Shown here piece by piece: positions 63,040-64,000 of a stretch of 64,000 nt of DNA. The notes below the pieces were generated by a model that saw only the letters and a list, made by a program, of their open reading frames with translations, had not been told where the DNA came from and made no database searches. A program made the translations under genes and the position numbers. How positions within the stretch are numbered: the stretch's first letter is position 1; the number at the start of each line of letters is the position of its first letter. This DNA comes from CAWJFP01 sp963842155 (lineage in GTDB: Bacteria; Pseudomonadota; Alphaproteobacteria; JACZXZ01), in contig CAWJFP010000036.1 in the NCBI GenBank assembly GCA_963842155.1, positions 124,001 through 188,000 on the forward strand, given 5' to 3'.

Positions 63040-64000
63040 ATGACGATGACCGTGAGCGCGATGGAGGCCGAAGCGGCGGCCAGGAACAGCCCGGTCTGGA
63101 CGCGGGAAGCGGTCGCCGAGCTATTCGCGGCCCCTTTCGCCGATCTCCTCCATCGGGCGCATGAGACCCACCGCCGCTATTTCGACCCCAACAGCCTCCA
63201 GCTCAGCACGCTCCTCAACATCAAGACCGGCGGTTGTCCCGAGGACTGCAAATATTGCGCGCAAAGCATCCATTACGAGACGGGTCTCGCGGCCGGCAAG
63301 CTCATGGCGGCGGAGAGAGGTCGGCGCCGTCGCCGCGCGGGCCAAGGCGGCGGGCGCGACGCGCTTCTGCATGGGTGCCGCTTGGCGCGAGCTCAACGAC
63401 CGGCATCTCGACGCCATCGTCGAGATCGTCGGCGCCGTCCGCGCGCTCGGGCTCGAGACCTGCATGACCTTGGGCATGCTGACCTTGGCCGCAAGCCGAG
63501 CGCCTGAAAGAGGCCGGGCTCGATTTCTACAACCACAATATCGATAGCTCGCGGCGCTTCTATCCCGCGATCGTCTCGACGCGGAGCTACGACGACCGCC
63601 TCAGAACGATCGGCCATCTGCAGGAGGCCGGCATCAAGATCTGCAGCGGCGGCATCCTCGGCATGGGCGAGGAGCGAGGCGATCGCGTCGACATGCTGCT
63701 CACCTTGGCGAGCCTGGAGCCCCAGCCGGAAAGCGTCCCCATCAATCTTCTCGTGCCGATCGAGGGCACCCCGCTCGGCGGCACGCCGCGCCTCGACATT
63801 TTCGAGCTGGTGCGCACCATCGCCGTCGCCCGCATCCTGATGCCGCGGGCTTATGTTCGGCTGTCGGCGGGACGCGAAAGCGTCAGCGACGAGGGCCAGG
63901 CGCTTTGCTTTTACGCAGGCGCGAATTCCATCTTTTACGGGGACAAGCTGCTCACGACCGGCAATGCGCGCCCCGCGCGCGACCAGGCGCTGTTCGATCG
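63040..64000 (+). CDS. bioB: Biotin synthase, 3' end beyond the window, two frameshifts
   Basis: The radical SAM CxxxCxxC motif is in GGCPEDCKYCAQSIHYETGL. The frame changes near 63315 (extra A) to continue VGAVAARAKAAGATRFCMGA, with AAWRELND, and again near 63488 (extra C) to AERLKEAGLDFYNHNIDSSR, with ICSGGILGMGEERGDR. The chain then runs off the window end near TGNARPARDQALFD. Biotin synthase inserts sulfur into dethiobiotin using two Fe-S clusters. Motifs and order are standard. No other bio gene is visible here. Confidence 0.94.

Noticed and set aside
1..64000. tRNA or rRNA genes
   Set aside because: No intergenic stretch shows a cloverleaf-like arm set or a rRNA-like conserved block.

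Overview
The window reads as a GC-rich alphaproteobacterial chromosome. The strongest taxonomic cue is the first 6.4 kb, all on the minus strand: murA, a DUF2948 gene, hisG, hisD, a UPF0262 gene, a low-molecular-weight phosphatase, infA, maf and an RNase E/G gene. This string is a familiar alphaproteobacterial housekeeping neighbourhood. I cannot name the genus from sequence alone. No rRNA or tRNA gene is visible.

Layout. 1-6440: housekeeping operon. 6564-7500: a small protein and a secreted protein. 7726-11480: acyl-CoA ligase, small proteins, cold-shock protein and a MerR regulator with an odd tail. 11477-16009: a lower-GC insert holding one large Avs-like STAND ATPase with an N-terminal PD-(D/E)XK-type nuclease, a probable anti-phage sensor. 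16240-19715: a small basic protein, a CHASE3 sensor kinase, a DUF1203 protein and three tiny secreted or membrane proteins. 20171-25443: a fatty-acid beta-oxidation set (thiolase, hydroxyacyl-CoA dehydrogenase/hydratase, acyl-CoA dehydrogenase) with the same content as the Bacillus fadNAE operon. 25385-26259: a BrnT/BrnA toxin-antitoxin pair framed by a 60-bp direct repeat made from the 3' end of the acyl-CoA dehydrogenase gene. 26294-31405: AlkB-like hydroxylase, ubiX/ubiD and a TrpB-like enzyme. 31490-37214: a GH51 enzyme and three polytopic glycosyltransferases. 37249-43007: a sigma-54 response regulator, an SDR protein lacking its catalytic dyad, and a five-part hybrid kinase. 43375-48521: a truncated AsmA gene, a GT2 gene, a PaiB-like protein, an ABC-F ATPase and ndk.

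48604-55408 holds a type II-C CRISPR-Cas locus: a 31-repeat array, cas2, cas1, a 1059-residue Cas9 with all nuclease motifs, and a tracrRNA gene that I located by its anti-repeat. Each 36-bp repeat contains a complete sigma-70-like promoter (TTGGCC, 17 bp, TATAAT) that fires towards the next spacer. The array is therefore probably read by many internal promoters, on the strand opposite to the cas genes, and stops at a strong terminator after the last repeat. The tracrRNA is read on the same strand as the array, divergently from cas9.

55466-64000: hemB, a catalase-related secreted protein, an ABM-like protein, an MFS transporter, a valine-catabolism trio (acyl-CoA dehydrogenase, 3-hydroxyisobutyryl-CoA hydrolase, 3-hydroxyisobutyrate dehydrogenase) and the start of bioB.

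Quality caution. Many genes carry single-base frameshifts, most of them +1, including the essential infA and also bioB, fadE, mmsB, cas1 and the Avs gene. The insertion bias and the presence of one in infA suggest sequence errors rather than widespread gene decay. I therefore give frameshifted genes as single loci and mark where the frame changes.
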